Source: Deltaproteobacteria bacterium (GTDB lineage: Bacteria > Desulfobacterota_B > Binatia > UBA9968). Taken from it: a DNA stretch of 34,637 bases. A program made the translations under genes and the position numbers. How positions within the stretch are numbered: position 1 is the stretch's first letter; the number at the start of each line of letters is the position of its first letter. The notes beneath the pieces were generated by a model. That model saw nothing but the letters and a program-made list of their open reading frames with translations. It had not been told where the DNA came from and did not search any database. Below are positions 1 to 6,154 of the stretch, piece after piece. The DNA lies in the NCBI GenBank assembly GCA_016193385.1, contig JACPSF010000053.1, positions 1-34,637 on the forward strand, in the 5' to 3' direction.

Positions 1-30
1 ATTGTTCGTACGGGAACCATCTAGAACCGG

Positions 31-75
31 TTCAAGTCGTCCGAGTCGTTCAAATCGTTTCAGTCGTTCAAGGTG
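31..75. repeat. 9-bp degenerate tandem repeat, five units
   Basis: Five consecutive 9-base units can be read: TTCAAGTCG, TCCGAGTCG, TTCAAATCG, TTTCAGTCG and TTCAAGGTG. Related sequence (TTCGAACGG followed by TTCGAAC) resumes at 96-111 and again at 217-231, on the far side of the inverted-repeat element. The element therefore appears to sit inside this repeat region. No function can be assigned. Confidence 0.7.
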
Positions 76-111
76 TTCTGATGATCCCTGAATCATTCGA
101 ACGGTTCGAAC

Positions 112-215
112 TATAGTGAAGGAAAAAAGAAAATTACTATAATCCCCCCATCCCCCCTTTTCAAAAGGGGGGTAAGGGGGGATTTGATGTCAATTTATTT
201 AATTCCGTCACTATA
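112..215. mobile_element. MITE-like element, copy 1
   Basis: The element starts with TATAGTGA (112-119) and ends with the exact inverse TCACTATA (208-215). The left 28 bases or so recur almost unchanged at 2464, so this is a repeat family and not a chance palindrome. The interior holds a C-run/G-run inverted repeat (about 144-181) that could fold as a hairpin. Direct repeats TCGAACGGTTCGAAC (97-111) and TCGAACGGTTTGAAC (217-231) flank it, 14 of 15 identical. These may be a target duplication or two units of the surrounding 9-bp array. It has no coding capacity. Confidence 0.65.
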
Positions 216-245
216 ATCGAACGGTTTGAACGTATTGCCGTGGGC

Positions 246-398
246 TTGCTGGAGGACGGCTATGATATTCGGACCGTCCAGGAACTGCTCGGGCACAAAG
301 ATGTCAGTACGACGATCTACACCCACGTTTTGAATCGCGGTGGTAGGGGAGTCCACAGCCCAGCGGATCAACTCGGGATTGATTCGGACCGATCGTAG
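246..398 (+). pseudogene. Integron integrase (IntI) 3' remnant
   Basis: The frame ending at the TAG at 396-398 reads [20 protein letters not shown], then [19 protein letters not shown]. This is the C-terminal catalytic end of a tyrosine recombinase, with the box II H-x-x-R region lost, the LLGH motif kept and the YTHVL tyrosine kept. The N-RGGRGV-SP tail is typical of integron integrases. An IntI is about 320 residues; only about 50 remain. The homology starts abruptly at 246, next to the repeat/MITE block, so the upstream part was deleted or replaced. The usual Met between TT and IYTH is also missing. The remnant points toward the cassettes, opposite to the usual divergent IntI arrangement but as reported for some inverted integrons. 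Confidence 0.75.
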
Positions 399-543
399 GG
401 GGCTGCAAAGGCTGACAATAGGTGCAGCGTTTGTCCCATCTGGGCAGTTAAGAAGTTTCTTGCTAAATGCTGAACAACACAATAGAATCCGCCCTGACTA
501 CAAAAATAGTTAATGGAGATGGGCTGACCAATCGACTTATTAG
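399..543. other. Non-coding spacer, presumed former attI side
   Basis: This stretch joins the integrase remnant to the first cassette boundary at G-TTAGGTTG (543-551). By position it should contain, or derive from, the attI site, but I could not delimit integrase-binding repeats. No credible ORF is present. Confidence 0.35.
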
Positions 544-558
544 TTAGGTTGCTGAACG

Positions 559-870
559 ATGTGGGCAATTTTGCGAGGTGGATCGAAAGTTTTGCGATGC
601 TCGTTTTGTAATAAGACACAGAATGAGGTGAGCAAACTTATCGCCGGACCAAAGGTACATATCTGTGAAGAATGTGTGGACCTTTGCGTCGACATCCTTA
701 AACAAGAACTCGGTAAGAAACCTCAGGACTGTCGGCTTTGTGGATTGACCAAAGAGATGCAGGAAATGTCGCGCGTTCCAGGACGAGGACCTATTTGCAG
801 CGATTGTCTTGACGCGGTTCGGGCCATGATCGAGCATTCGAAGCATGATGACTCCGGGCAAACAACCTAA
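559..870 (+). CDS. Cassette 1: tandem ClpX-type C4 zinc-finger protein
   Basis: A 103-residue protein with two treble-clef-like C4 zinc-binding modules. Module 1 has C14-x2-C17 and C36-x2-C39 within [13 protein letters not shown] and [10 protein letters not shown], a close match to the N-terminal zinc-binding domain of ClpX, which dimerises and docks adaptors and substrates. Module 2 repeats the pattern with C58-x2-C61 and C80-x2-C83. There is no AAA+ domain, so this is not ClpX. The stop codon (868-870) lies inside the attC R'' box, as is common in gene cassettes. The ATG at 559 gives a short non-conserved lead; a later start is possible. No good Shine-Dalgarno site is visible, which fits expression from an upstream integron promoter. 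A role as ClpXP modulator or decoy is inference. Confidence 0.7.
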   Translation: MWAILRGGSKVLRCSFCNKTQNEVSKLIAGPKVHICEECVDLCVDILKQELGKKPQDCRLCGLTKEMQEMSRVPGRGPICSDCLDAVRAMIEHSKHDDSGQTT

Positions 871-952
871 CCCGCGGCTTAAGACTGATGTCGAAACCGC
901 TCGCCTCAAAGGCTCGCTTATTCATCACGGCTTAGCCGCTTAGCGTTAGCCC
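863..952 (+). repeat. attC recombination site of cassette 1
   Basis: It begins CAACCTAAC (863-871), the exact complement of GTTAGGTTG at the cassette's own 5' end (543-551), as expected for one circularised cassette. It ends GTTAGCCC (945-952), whose TT-onward part starts cassette 2. The inner boxes GCGGCTTAAG and CTTAGCCGC pair with one unpaired base, the extrahelical-base signature of folded attC sites. The loop region is about 45 bases. Confidence 0.85.
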
Positions 953-983
953 TCGGTTGGAAACTCTGCTAAAGTATCGGCAT

Positions 984-989
984 AGGAGG
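984..989 (+). promoter_or_regulatory. Shine-Dalgarno AGGAGG of the cassette 2 antitoxin
   Basis: A consensus AGGAGG lies five bases before the ATG at 995 and fixes this start. It contrasts with the missing site in cassette 1 and suggests the toxin-antitoxin cassette carries its own translation signals. Confidence 0.75.
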
Positions 990-994
990 TCTCA

Positions 995-1195
995 ATGAGT
1001 AAGGTCGAAAATATCGAACAAGAAGTTCAGAAGCTCAAGCCGTCCGAGCTCGCCGCTTTCCGCAGATGGTTTACGGAATTTGACGCTCAAGCTTGGGATC
1101 GCCAGATCGAAGAGGATATTCAGAAGGGTAAGCTGGACAAGCTCGCTGAAGAAGCTCTGGCGGCACACCGTGCTGGAAAGAGTAAGGAGCTTTGA
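995..1195 (+). CDS. Cassette 2: antitoxin of a RelE/ParE-type module
   Basis: A 66-residue, highly charged and mostly helical protein. Motifs such as LKPSELAAFRRWFTEFD, AWDRQIEEDI and LAEEALAAHRAGKSKEL match the small antitoxins that precede RelE/ParE-like toxins in many environmental bacteria. It would bind and neutralise the toxin encoded immediately downstream and probably repress its own promoter. Its TGA stop overlaps the TTG start of the toxin, so translation is likely coupled. A strong Shine-Dalgarno site supports the start. Assignment rests on family resemblance and gene order. Confidence 0.8.
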   Translation: MSKVENIEQEVQKLKPSELAAFRRWFTEFDAQAWDRQIEEDIQKGKLDKLAEEALAAHRAGKSKEL

Positions 1196-1446
1196 GACAT
1201 TTTGCTGCTCCGAGCTTTTGGACTTGTTATCGAACCCTTCCGGAATCGGTTCGGGAGCTTGCTGATAAAAACTACGAACTCTTGAAGACAAACCCTTCAC
1301 ACCCGTCTCTGCATTTCAAGAAAGTTGGAAAGTACCGCGCCGTCCGAGTTGGTATACACTACCGAGCGTTGGCTGTCGAAGCGGGCGACGACTTGCTGTG
1401 GTTTTGGATTGGCCCTCATTCAGAGTACGACAAGCTGGTGGGCTAA
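1192..1446 (+). CDS. Cassette 2: RelE/ParE-family toxin
   Basis: An 84-residue protein that begins with TTG overlapping the antitoxin stop. Residues around HPSLHFKKVGKYRAVRVG, HYRALAVE and LLWFWIGPHSEYDKL follow the RelE/ParE superfamily core: strand-turn-strand with basic residues, then a WIG-x-H-x-x-Y ending. Members act as ribosome-dependent mRNA endonucleases or gyrase poisons; the sequence does not tell which. The stop codon (TAA, 1444-1446) lies within the attC R'' box, so the operon fills the cassette exactly. Toxin-antitoxin cassettes are thought to stabilise cassette arrays. Confidence 0.8.
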   Translation: MRHFAAPSFWTCYRTLPESVRELADKNYELLKTNPSHPSLHFKKVGKYRAVRVGIHYRALAVEAGDDLLWFWIGPHSEYDKLVG

Positions 1447-1499
1447 CCCGGCGCTTCAGACTGATCGCTAGGAGCGACGGCTGAGCTTGACGTTGGGCC
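1438..1499 (+). repeat. attC recombination site of cassette 2
   Basis: It starts GGGCTAAC (1439-1446), the exact complement of GTTAGCCC at the cassette 2 start (945-952), and ends with a consensus GTTGGGC (1492-1498). The inner arms CGGCGCTTCAG and CTGAGCTTGACG pair imperfectly. It shares the core AACCCG, CTT and AGACTGAT with the cassette 1 site, so both belong to one attC family. Being about 60 bases, it has a shorter loop than the first site. Confidence 0.85.
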
Positions 1500-1507
1500 G
1501 ACAGAAT

Positions 1508-1620
1508 GTGCACGAGGAGGAGACAAATGGCGAGAGGATCACGCGCTTAAAGACCTGCCCGAGATGCAACGGCTCTGGCAAAGAGCCAGGACCAGGGACC
1601 AGGGTCAGGCTTTCTATTCT
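1508..1620 (+). pseudogene. Possible truncated third cassette ORF (zinc-ribbon-like)
   Basis: After the cassette 2 attC, an open frame from a GTG at 1508 reads HEEETNGERI, then LKTCPRCNGSGKEPG, a CxxCxGxG half zinc motif. The frame then runs into the transposase fragment lying on the other strand. No matching attC start (CGGCCCAAC would be expected) was found downstream, so the third cassette appears truncated. The coding assignment is weak. Confidence 0.25.
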
Positions 1621-1829
1621 AGACAATCCTGACAAGCCTGTGCATTTCCTTCCTGGTTTCCTCCTCAACCTTTATACGCTCCGAGAACCGGAAGATCAAA
1701 GAGCTCAGCGTCGCCATGTCCCTTCCTAGATAAGGCACCACATCGGCCAGGCGATATCCTAAATGCTTCACCAGGATGTAGGCAACCATCGCCCGCTTCT
1801 TTGAGGTTCCCCACCCTCGGTGCGCTTTC
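1619..1829 (-). pseudogene. 3' fragment of a REP-associated tyrosine transposase
   Basis: Read on the minus strand, the frame ending at TAG (1619-1621) gives KKRAMVAYILVKHLGYRLAD, then VVPYLGRDMATLSSLIFRFS and a charged tail ending HRLVRIV. This is the DnaA-C-like helix-turn-helix tail (AYxL-x-x-LGY-x-LxDV-x-x-xLGRD) found at the end of IS200-like, REP-associated (RAYT) transposases. The catalytic HUH and Tyr portion is absent; the frame is cut off at the end of the adjacent higA-like gene. It is a non-functional remnant about 60-70 codons long. Confidence 0.65.
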
Positions 1830-2117
1830 TTAGGCTGCCTGCGGCTCCGTTTCTAGACGTACTCGGATTCCCGCACGCGCGAGCATGTTGATCAGCTTAT
1901 CAATGCTGAAGCGGCTGATCTCTCCCTTCAGCAAATTACTGATCCGGGGCTGTGTCTCGCCAAAGAAAGCAGCCGCCTCGGCCTGCGTCCAGCCGCGCGC
2001 TTGAATGTACTGCCGTATGTCGAGCAACAAATCGGCCCGTACCTTTAGGTTCGCTGCTTCCTCTGCTCCAAATCCCACATCCTTGAATACGTTATCACTG
2101 CCGTGGGTGGCCTGCAT
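1830..2117 (-). CDS. HigA-like XRE antitoxin
   Basis: A 95-residue protein starting MQATHGSDNVFKDVGF. It has the helix-turn-helix core ARGWTQAEAAAFFGETQPRI, then SNLLKGEISRFSIDKLINML, and a C-terminal strand RAGIRVRLE. This matches XRE-family antitoxins paired with Gp49/HigB-type toxins. Such proteins bind the toxin and repress the toxin-antitoxin promoter. A longer in-frame reading to 2345 exists, but that upstream part overlaps the toxin remnant in another frame and has no conserved content, so I start at 2117, ten bases after the toxin stop. With its toxin broken, it may act as an orphan repressor or antidote. Confidence 0.8.
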   Translation of the reverse strand: MQATHGSDNVFKDVGFGAEEAANLKVRADLLLDIRQYIQARGWTQAEAAAFFGETQPRISNLLKGEISRFSIDKLINMLARAGIRVRLETEPQAA

Positions 2118-2127
2118 CTCACTGGCC

Positions 2128-2365
2128 TTATTGCCGCGCCTGGCGATAGTGCTGGGCCGTTCTATAACGCTGCCGACCGATCTCGATGTCTTGCTTGGCC
2201 GTCTTTTGCGTTTTCTTTTGGAACGCGTGGAGTACATAAACCGCCTCCTCGAATTTAGCGACATAGAAAACACGGTTCTAAGCCAGCCTTGCGCCGGGCT
2301 GCTCGCGGAAACCGGCGCACATCGTCCCGCGACGAGCCCATCCACACGATGGGTTTGTCACCCAT
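2128..2365 (-). pseudogene. HigB/Gp49-like toxin with internal deletion
   Basis: The N-terminal piece (ATG at 2363-2365) reads MGDKPIVWMGSSRDDVRRFP, then RAARRKAGLE, typical of the start of Gp49-type HigB toxins. The C-terminal piece, in another frame, reads VFYVAKFEEAVYVLHAF, then QKKTQKTAKQDIEIGRQRY and a stop at 2128-2130. The two meet directly near 2280. About 35 central residues that normally contain the catalytic basic strand region are missing, and the frame changes at the junction. The N-terminal frame hits TAA within a few codons of the junction. The toxin is therefore inactivated. Confidence 0.7.
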
Positions 2366-2463
2366 CCGCTACCATGCCAAATTAGGTATACCAGGGTTCT
2401 CCCTCGTTGTCAAAGCGCCACTTTATGGAAAAAACGAGGCTGATTCGAGGTAAGAGGGTCTAG

Positions 2464-2533
2464 CTATAGTGAAGGAAAAAAGAAAATTACCATAATCCCC
2501 CTATCCTCCCTCAAATCCCCCCCGTCACTATAG
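2464..2533. mobile_element. MITE-like element, copy 2
   Basis: Perfect 9-base terminal inverted repeats CTATAGTGA and TCACTATAG bound a 70-base element. Its left part, including the GAAGGAAAAAAGAAAATTAC stretch, matches copy 1 at 111 almost base for base in the same orientation. The middle differs and is shorter, lacking the G-run half of the hairpin. It lies 40 bases beyond the fumC stop. The two copies bracket the integron and toxin-antitoxin island. Confidence 0.7.
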
Positions 2534-2572
2534 TCAGTATGCTGGTCAGCACGGTATTGGCTGAATAGCACC

Positions 2573-3982
2573 TCATTCTTTTTCCGGGATTCCCGGCTCG
2601 GTCATCCGCCACGGGTCGAGGATCTTGTCAAGCTTGTCTTCCGGCAGGACCCTATGGGCCTTGGCTACCTCTCTCACGGTCTTTCCGGTGGTAAAGGATT
2701 CTTTGGCTATTTTTGCCGCGGCGTCGTAGCCGATCACCGGCGCCAGAGAGGTCACCATGGCGAGGCTCTTCTCGATCAACTCCTCGCAGCGCTCGCGGTT
2801 GGCCTCGATTCCCATGACGCATTTCTCGGTGAATGCTCGAACCACCTTGGCGCTGAAGGTGATCGCCTCCAGGAGCCTGAGCGCCATGACCGGCATCATC
2901 ACGTTGAGCTCGAAATTGCCCGCCTGGCCGCACAGGGTAATGGTGGCATCGCAGCCGATGACATGGGCAGCGACCTGGAGGACGGATTCGCACATGACCG
3001 GATTCACTTTGCCCGGCATGATCGAAGAGCCCGGCTGAGTGTCCGGCAGCGAGATTTCCCCGATTCCGCATCTTGGCCCGGAGCTCAGCCACCGCAGGTC
3101 GTTGGCGATCTTGCTCAGGCTTACGGCCAAGGTCTTGAGGCTTCCGCTGGCCTCCACTACCGCGTCTTTGGCAGCCTGGGCTTCAAAGTGGTTTTGGGCC
3201 TCGCGAAAGTTAAGGCCGGTCATCTCCGAGATTCTCTTGATGGTCTTGGCGGGAAATTCGGGGTGGGTGTTGATGCCGGTCCCGACGGCGGTGCCTCCCA
3301 AGGCCAGTTCCTCCAGACCCACGGAAGATTTCCTGATCCGCTCCGCGCTGAGCTCGATCTGCCGGGCGTAGCCGCTGAACTCTTGGCCCAAACGGATCGG
3401 CGTGGCATCCGCGAGATGGGTGCGGCCGATCTTCACGATTCGGTCGAACGCTTGCGCCTTCTTTTTGAGAGCCAGATGGAGTTCTCGCAGCGCGGGCAGG
3501 AGCTCGCTCTGAATCGCCTCGAGCGCGGAGACGTGAATCGCCGTCGGGATGACGTCGTTACTCGATTGGCTCATGTTCACGTGGTCGTTGGGGTGCACGC
3601 CTTTAGTCCCGCGCTCTTTGCCGAGGAGCTCGAGGGCGCGGTTGGCGATGACTTCATTAACGTTCATGTTGGTGGAGGTCCCGGAGCCAGTCTGAAAGAT
3701 ATCGACGACGAATTCCCTGTCGAGTTTTCCCTCCATCACATCCAAGGCCGCGCGGCGGATGACATCGGCGATCTTGGGGTCGAGGAGCTTCAGATCTTCG
3801 TTCGCGGTGGCCGCCGAGTGCTTGATGATGGCGAGCGCGCGGATGAATCGCGGAGGGAATCCGATGCCGCTCACGGGAAAGTTCTCTACGGCCCGTTGGG
3901 TCTGCGCGCCGTAGTAGGCGCTCTTCGGCACCTTGACTTCCCCCATGGAATCTTTTTCGATCCGGTATTCTTGCAGCGCCAT
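2573..3982 (-). CDS. fumC: Fumarate hydratase class II
   Basis: A 469-residue cytosolic, iron-independent fumarase that interconverts fumarate and L-malate in the TCA cycle. It has the superfamily signature GSSIMPGKVNP (about residues 318-328), which contains the catalytic mobile-loop Ser. Also present are GSGTSTNMNVNEVIANRA near residue 100, the B-site-like HPNDHVNMSQSSND near 130, and the catalytic-His region GRTHLADATPIRLGQEFSGY near 187. Length and motif order are those of full-length FumC homotetramers. An AAGGAG site six bases before the ATG supports the start. Argininosuccinate lyase and aspartase share the fold, but the HPNDHVN and TGSGTSTNMN motifs point to fumarase. Confidence 0.95.
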   Translation of the reverse strand: MALQEYRIEKDSMGEVKVPKSAYYGAQTQRAVENFPVSGIGFPPRFIRALAIIKHSAATANEDLKLLDPKIADVIRRAALDVMEGKLDREFVVDIFQTGSGTSTNMNVNEVIANRALELLGKERGTKGVHPNDHVNMSQSSNDVIPTAIHVSALEAIQSELLPALRELHLALKKKAQAFDRIVKIGRTHLADATPIRLGQEFSGYARQIELSAERIRKSSVGLEELALGGTAVGTGINTHPEFPAKTIKRISEMTGLNFREAQNHFEAQAAKDAVVEASGSLKTLAVSLSKIANDLRWLSSGPRCGIGEISLPDTQPGSSIMPGKVNPVMCESVLQVAAHVIGCDATITLCGQAGNFELNVMMPVMALRLLEAITFSAKVVRAFTEKCVMGIEANRERCEELIEKSLAMVTSLAPVIGYDAAAKIAKESFTTGKTVREVAKAHRVLPEDKLDKILDPWRMTEPGIPEKE

Positions 3983-4119
3983 TTTATCGCTCCTTCCCGA
4001 TTTTCATCCTTTGCTTTTAGCGATTTGCGGTGAACAAGTCCAGTGCCTGATGTTACCGTTCGAAGTGAGGGATAGACAGAAAAATGAAACGGGGGGAAAA
4101 GCTGGGGAGGGGAAACCGG

Positions 4120-5280
4120 TTAGGTGAGTTTGGCCTCGGCCTTCGTGGCTGCCAGCAGGCTTTGGATCCTTGTCACCAGCGCCATGGAACGACCTGCCAC
4201 CTGCTTGAGTGCCGCCTTCTCCCCAGGCCCTTGCAGCATCCTTTCACGGATCCATCCCGTGGTGGTTGTGGCAGTCTCCAGTGCGGCGCTCAGCTCCCGG
4301 GCCAGAACGACCAAAAACTCGTCCTTCACTTGCTTGGCTTTCTCCAGCTCGACAACCTGGCTTTTGGTTTTTTCGTAGAGCTGTGAATTGCGGATCGCTA
4401 TGCCTGCCTGACCTGCCAATGTCGTTAAAAACCTAACCTCTTCCTCTTCAAACTCGCGCTCCTCGTCCGCATAGTAACCCAGGACCCCGAGGATCTCGTG
4501 TTGCGCGAGCAAGGGGGCTCCGAGGTAGGCGACCAGCCCGTGGTTGCGAAAGAACTCTGCTTCTTCCGCTCGCAGATCTTTTTGAATATTGCGGACCGCC
4601 ACGGGCGACTTGGCCTCAAGCACCAAGTTTTCCCAGGCAAGGGCGCGCTTGAGAATATGCGATCGCCACTGTGTTTCCCGCAGACTGATCCCGGGGACAG
4701 ATTCCAACTCTCGGGTCTCTTGATTTAAAAGGCTCACGGTCGAAGCGGAATAGGGAAGAAAGAGATTGATATTTTGGATTAGAATGTTGACGAGATCTCG
4801 GAGGTCCAAAATGCAGGTGATGGCCTGGTTAATCTCGTAGAGAACCCACATCCTTTTCTCTTGGCGCCGAAGACTTTCACCGTCCCGCTTTCGCTGGCGC
4901 CTGATCTCGGCCTCTCGGAGTTCCCGGGCGATGGCTGGGGTCAGACGCTTGAGATTTCCTTTGATGACATAGTCATGGGCGCCCGTTTTCATCGCGCCCA
5001 CTGCGAGATCCTCACCCGTAGCCCCGGAAACAAAGATGAGGGGGATGTCGAGGCGGGTCTCCTTTAATAGCTCCAGCGCATCCGTCCCTTTGAATTGGGG
5101 CATAGTATAGTCGGCAAGAACGATTTGCCAGGATCGAGCCGCGAGCGCCCTGGCCATGGCTTCGGCTGAGTCAACCCGCTCGAAGGTCGGATCATACCCT
5201 CCCCGCTGCAATTCTCGCGCCAGCAGGAGTGTATCGTCCTCAGAATCCTCGACGATCAGGACTCGAAGCGGCTCGCCCAT
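4120..5280 (-). CDS. Response regulator: receiver + GAF + degenerate DHp tail
   Basis: A 386-residue soluble protein. Residues 5-125 form a CheY-like receiver with acidic pocket E11/D12, phosphoacceptor D57 (VLADYTMP), S85 and K107. Residues 146-302 form a GAF sensory domain, followed by a coiled segment. Residues 312-375 resemble the dimerisation helix of a histidine kinase: KDEFLVVLARELSAAL aligns with the usual KDEFL-x-x-LSHELRTPL, but the phosphorylatable His is Arg328. No HATPase domain follows. It can thus receive a phosphoryl group but cannot autophosphorylate, and may dimerise or dock on another kinase. It is divergently oriented from the UDG gene. Signal and output are unknown. Confidence 0.85.
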   Translation of the reverse strand: MGEPLRVLIVEDSEDDTLLLARELQRGGYDPTFERVDSAEAMARALAARSWQIVLADYTMPQFKGTDALELLKETRLDIPLIFVSGATGEDLAVGAMKTGAHDYVIKGNLKRLTPAIARELREAEIRRQRKRDGESLRRQEKRMWVLYEINQAITCILDLRDLVNILIQNINLFLPYSASTVSLLNQETRELESVPGISLRETQWRSHILKRALAWENLVLEAKSPVAVRNIQKDLRAEEAEFFRNHGLVAYLGAPLLAQHEILGVLGYYADEEREFEEEEVRFLTTLAGQAGIAIRNSQLYEKTKSQVVELEKAKQVKDEFLVVLARELSAALETATTTTGWIRERMLQGPGEKAALKQVAGRSMALVTRIQSLLAATKAEAKLT

Positions 5281-5389
5281 CGCTTACCCCGCCCTCGGAG
5301 TCCCATGGTTGAGGAGCAGCCAGTACAGTCCAAGGCGGCGGACCCCCGGCCTTGGTGTCATTTTTCCTCTATGGTGGCCGGGAATCGAT

Positions 5390-6073
5390 ATGGCAACCTT
5401 ACAGGAACTCAGCGGGATCATCGTCCGATGCCGGAAGTGTCCCCGTTTAGTGCGTTGGAGGGAGGAGGTGGCAAAAAAACCTCCACCGCGCTATCAGGGG
5501 ATGGATTACTGGGCCAAGCCTCTCACGGGATTTGGTGATCCCGGAGCACGGCTCCTGATCGTGGGGCTGGCGCCGGCGGCGCACGGGGGAAACCGGACCG
5601 GGAGAATTTTCACCGGGGACCGAAGCGGCGATTGGCTCTACGAGACTCTCCATGCGTTCGGCTTTTCCAATCAGGCCAGCTCGATGGCGCGCGACGACGG
5701 ACTACGGCTTATAGGCTGCTATATCACGGCTGCGGTCCGATGCGCGCCGCCGGCCAACAAGCCCTCCAGAGTGGAGTTTGAGAAGTGTCGCCCGTACCTC
5801 CTCGGCGAGTTCAAGCTGCTGAAAAGTATCCGTGTGGTCCTGGCCCTCGGAAAGATCGCCTTTGACTCCTTTCTCAAGGCATACCAGGAAGCTGGCGGAG
5901 TTATTCCGGCGCCCCGGCCCAAATTTGGCCACGGGGCCACTTATCGTCTCGACGAGCACTTGACCCTCCTGGCTTCCTACCACCCCAGCCAGCAGAATAC
6001 CTTCACCGGCAAACTGACGCGCAAGATGTTCCATGAGGTGTTTGGGAAGGCAAGAGACAGGCTAAAGGCATAA
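5390..6073 (+). CDS. Uracil-DNA glycosylase, family 5 (UdgB type)
   Basis: A 227-residue DNA repair enzyme that removes uracil and often other deaminated bases from DNA. Motif A, GLAPAAHGGNRTGRIFTGD (about 59-77), is diagnostic of family 5 and lacks the catalytic Asp/Asn of families 1 and 4. Motif B is SYHPSQQNTFTGKLT near 197. Four cysteines (C14, C17 in CRKCPRL, and about C118 and C133 in RCAPP and KCRPYL) would bind the [4Fe-4S] cluster. An open frame extends upstream to 5156, but it overlaps the divergent regulator on the other strand, so I use the ATG at 5390, where the family homology begins. Confidence 0.92.
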   Translation: MATLQELSGIIVRCRKCPRLVRWREEVAKKPPPRYQGMDYWAKPLTGFGDPGARLLIVGLAPAAHGGNRTGRIFTGDRSGDWLYETLHAFGFSNQASSMARDDGLRLIGCYITAAVRCAPPANKPSRVEFEKCRPYLLGEFKLLKSIRVVLALGKIAFDSFLKAYQEAGGVIPAPRPKFGHGATYRLDEHLTLLASYHPSQQNTFTGKLTRKMFHEVFGKARDRLKA

Positions 6074-6097
6074 GGCAACAGGACGGAGTCTTTACTG

Positions 6098-6125
6098 CTC
6101 ACGCCTCACGCCTCTCGCCTCTCGC
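6098..6125. repeat. 7-bp tandem repeat, four units
   Basis: Two units of CTCACGC are followed by two of CTCTCGC, then a partial CTCAT, in the 81-base spacer between the UDG and dehydrogenase genes. It is intergenic, with no evident regulatory role. Confidence 0.6.
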
Positions 6126-6154
6126 CTCATCTGCGTGATATAGGGACCTTACGT

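Noticed and set aside
1468..1668. Minus-strand frame starting inside attC
   Set aside because: It overlaps the attC and the transposase fragment in a different frame and contains no conserved motif.
2654..4033. Long open frame on the plus strand opposite fumC
   Set aside because: It mirrors a well-supported fumC gene, lacks any recognisable domain, and is a by-product of GC-rich codon usage.
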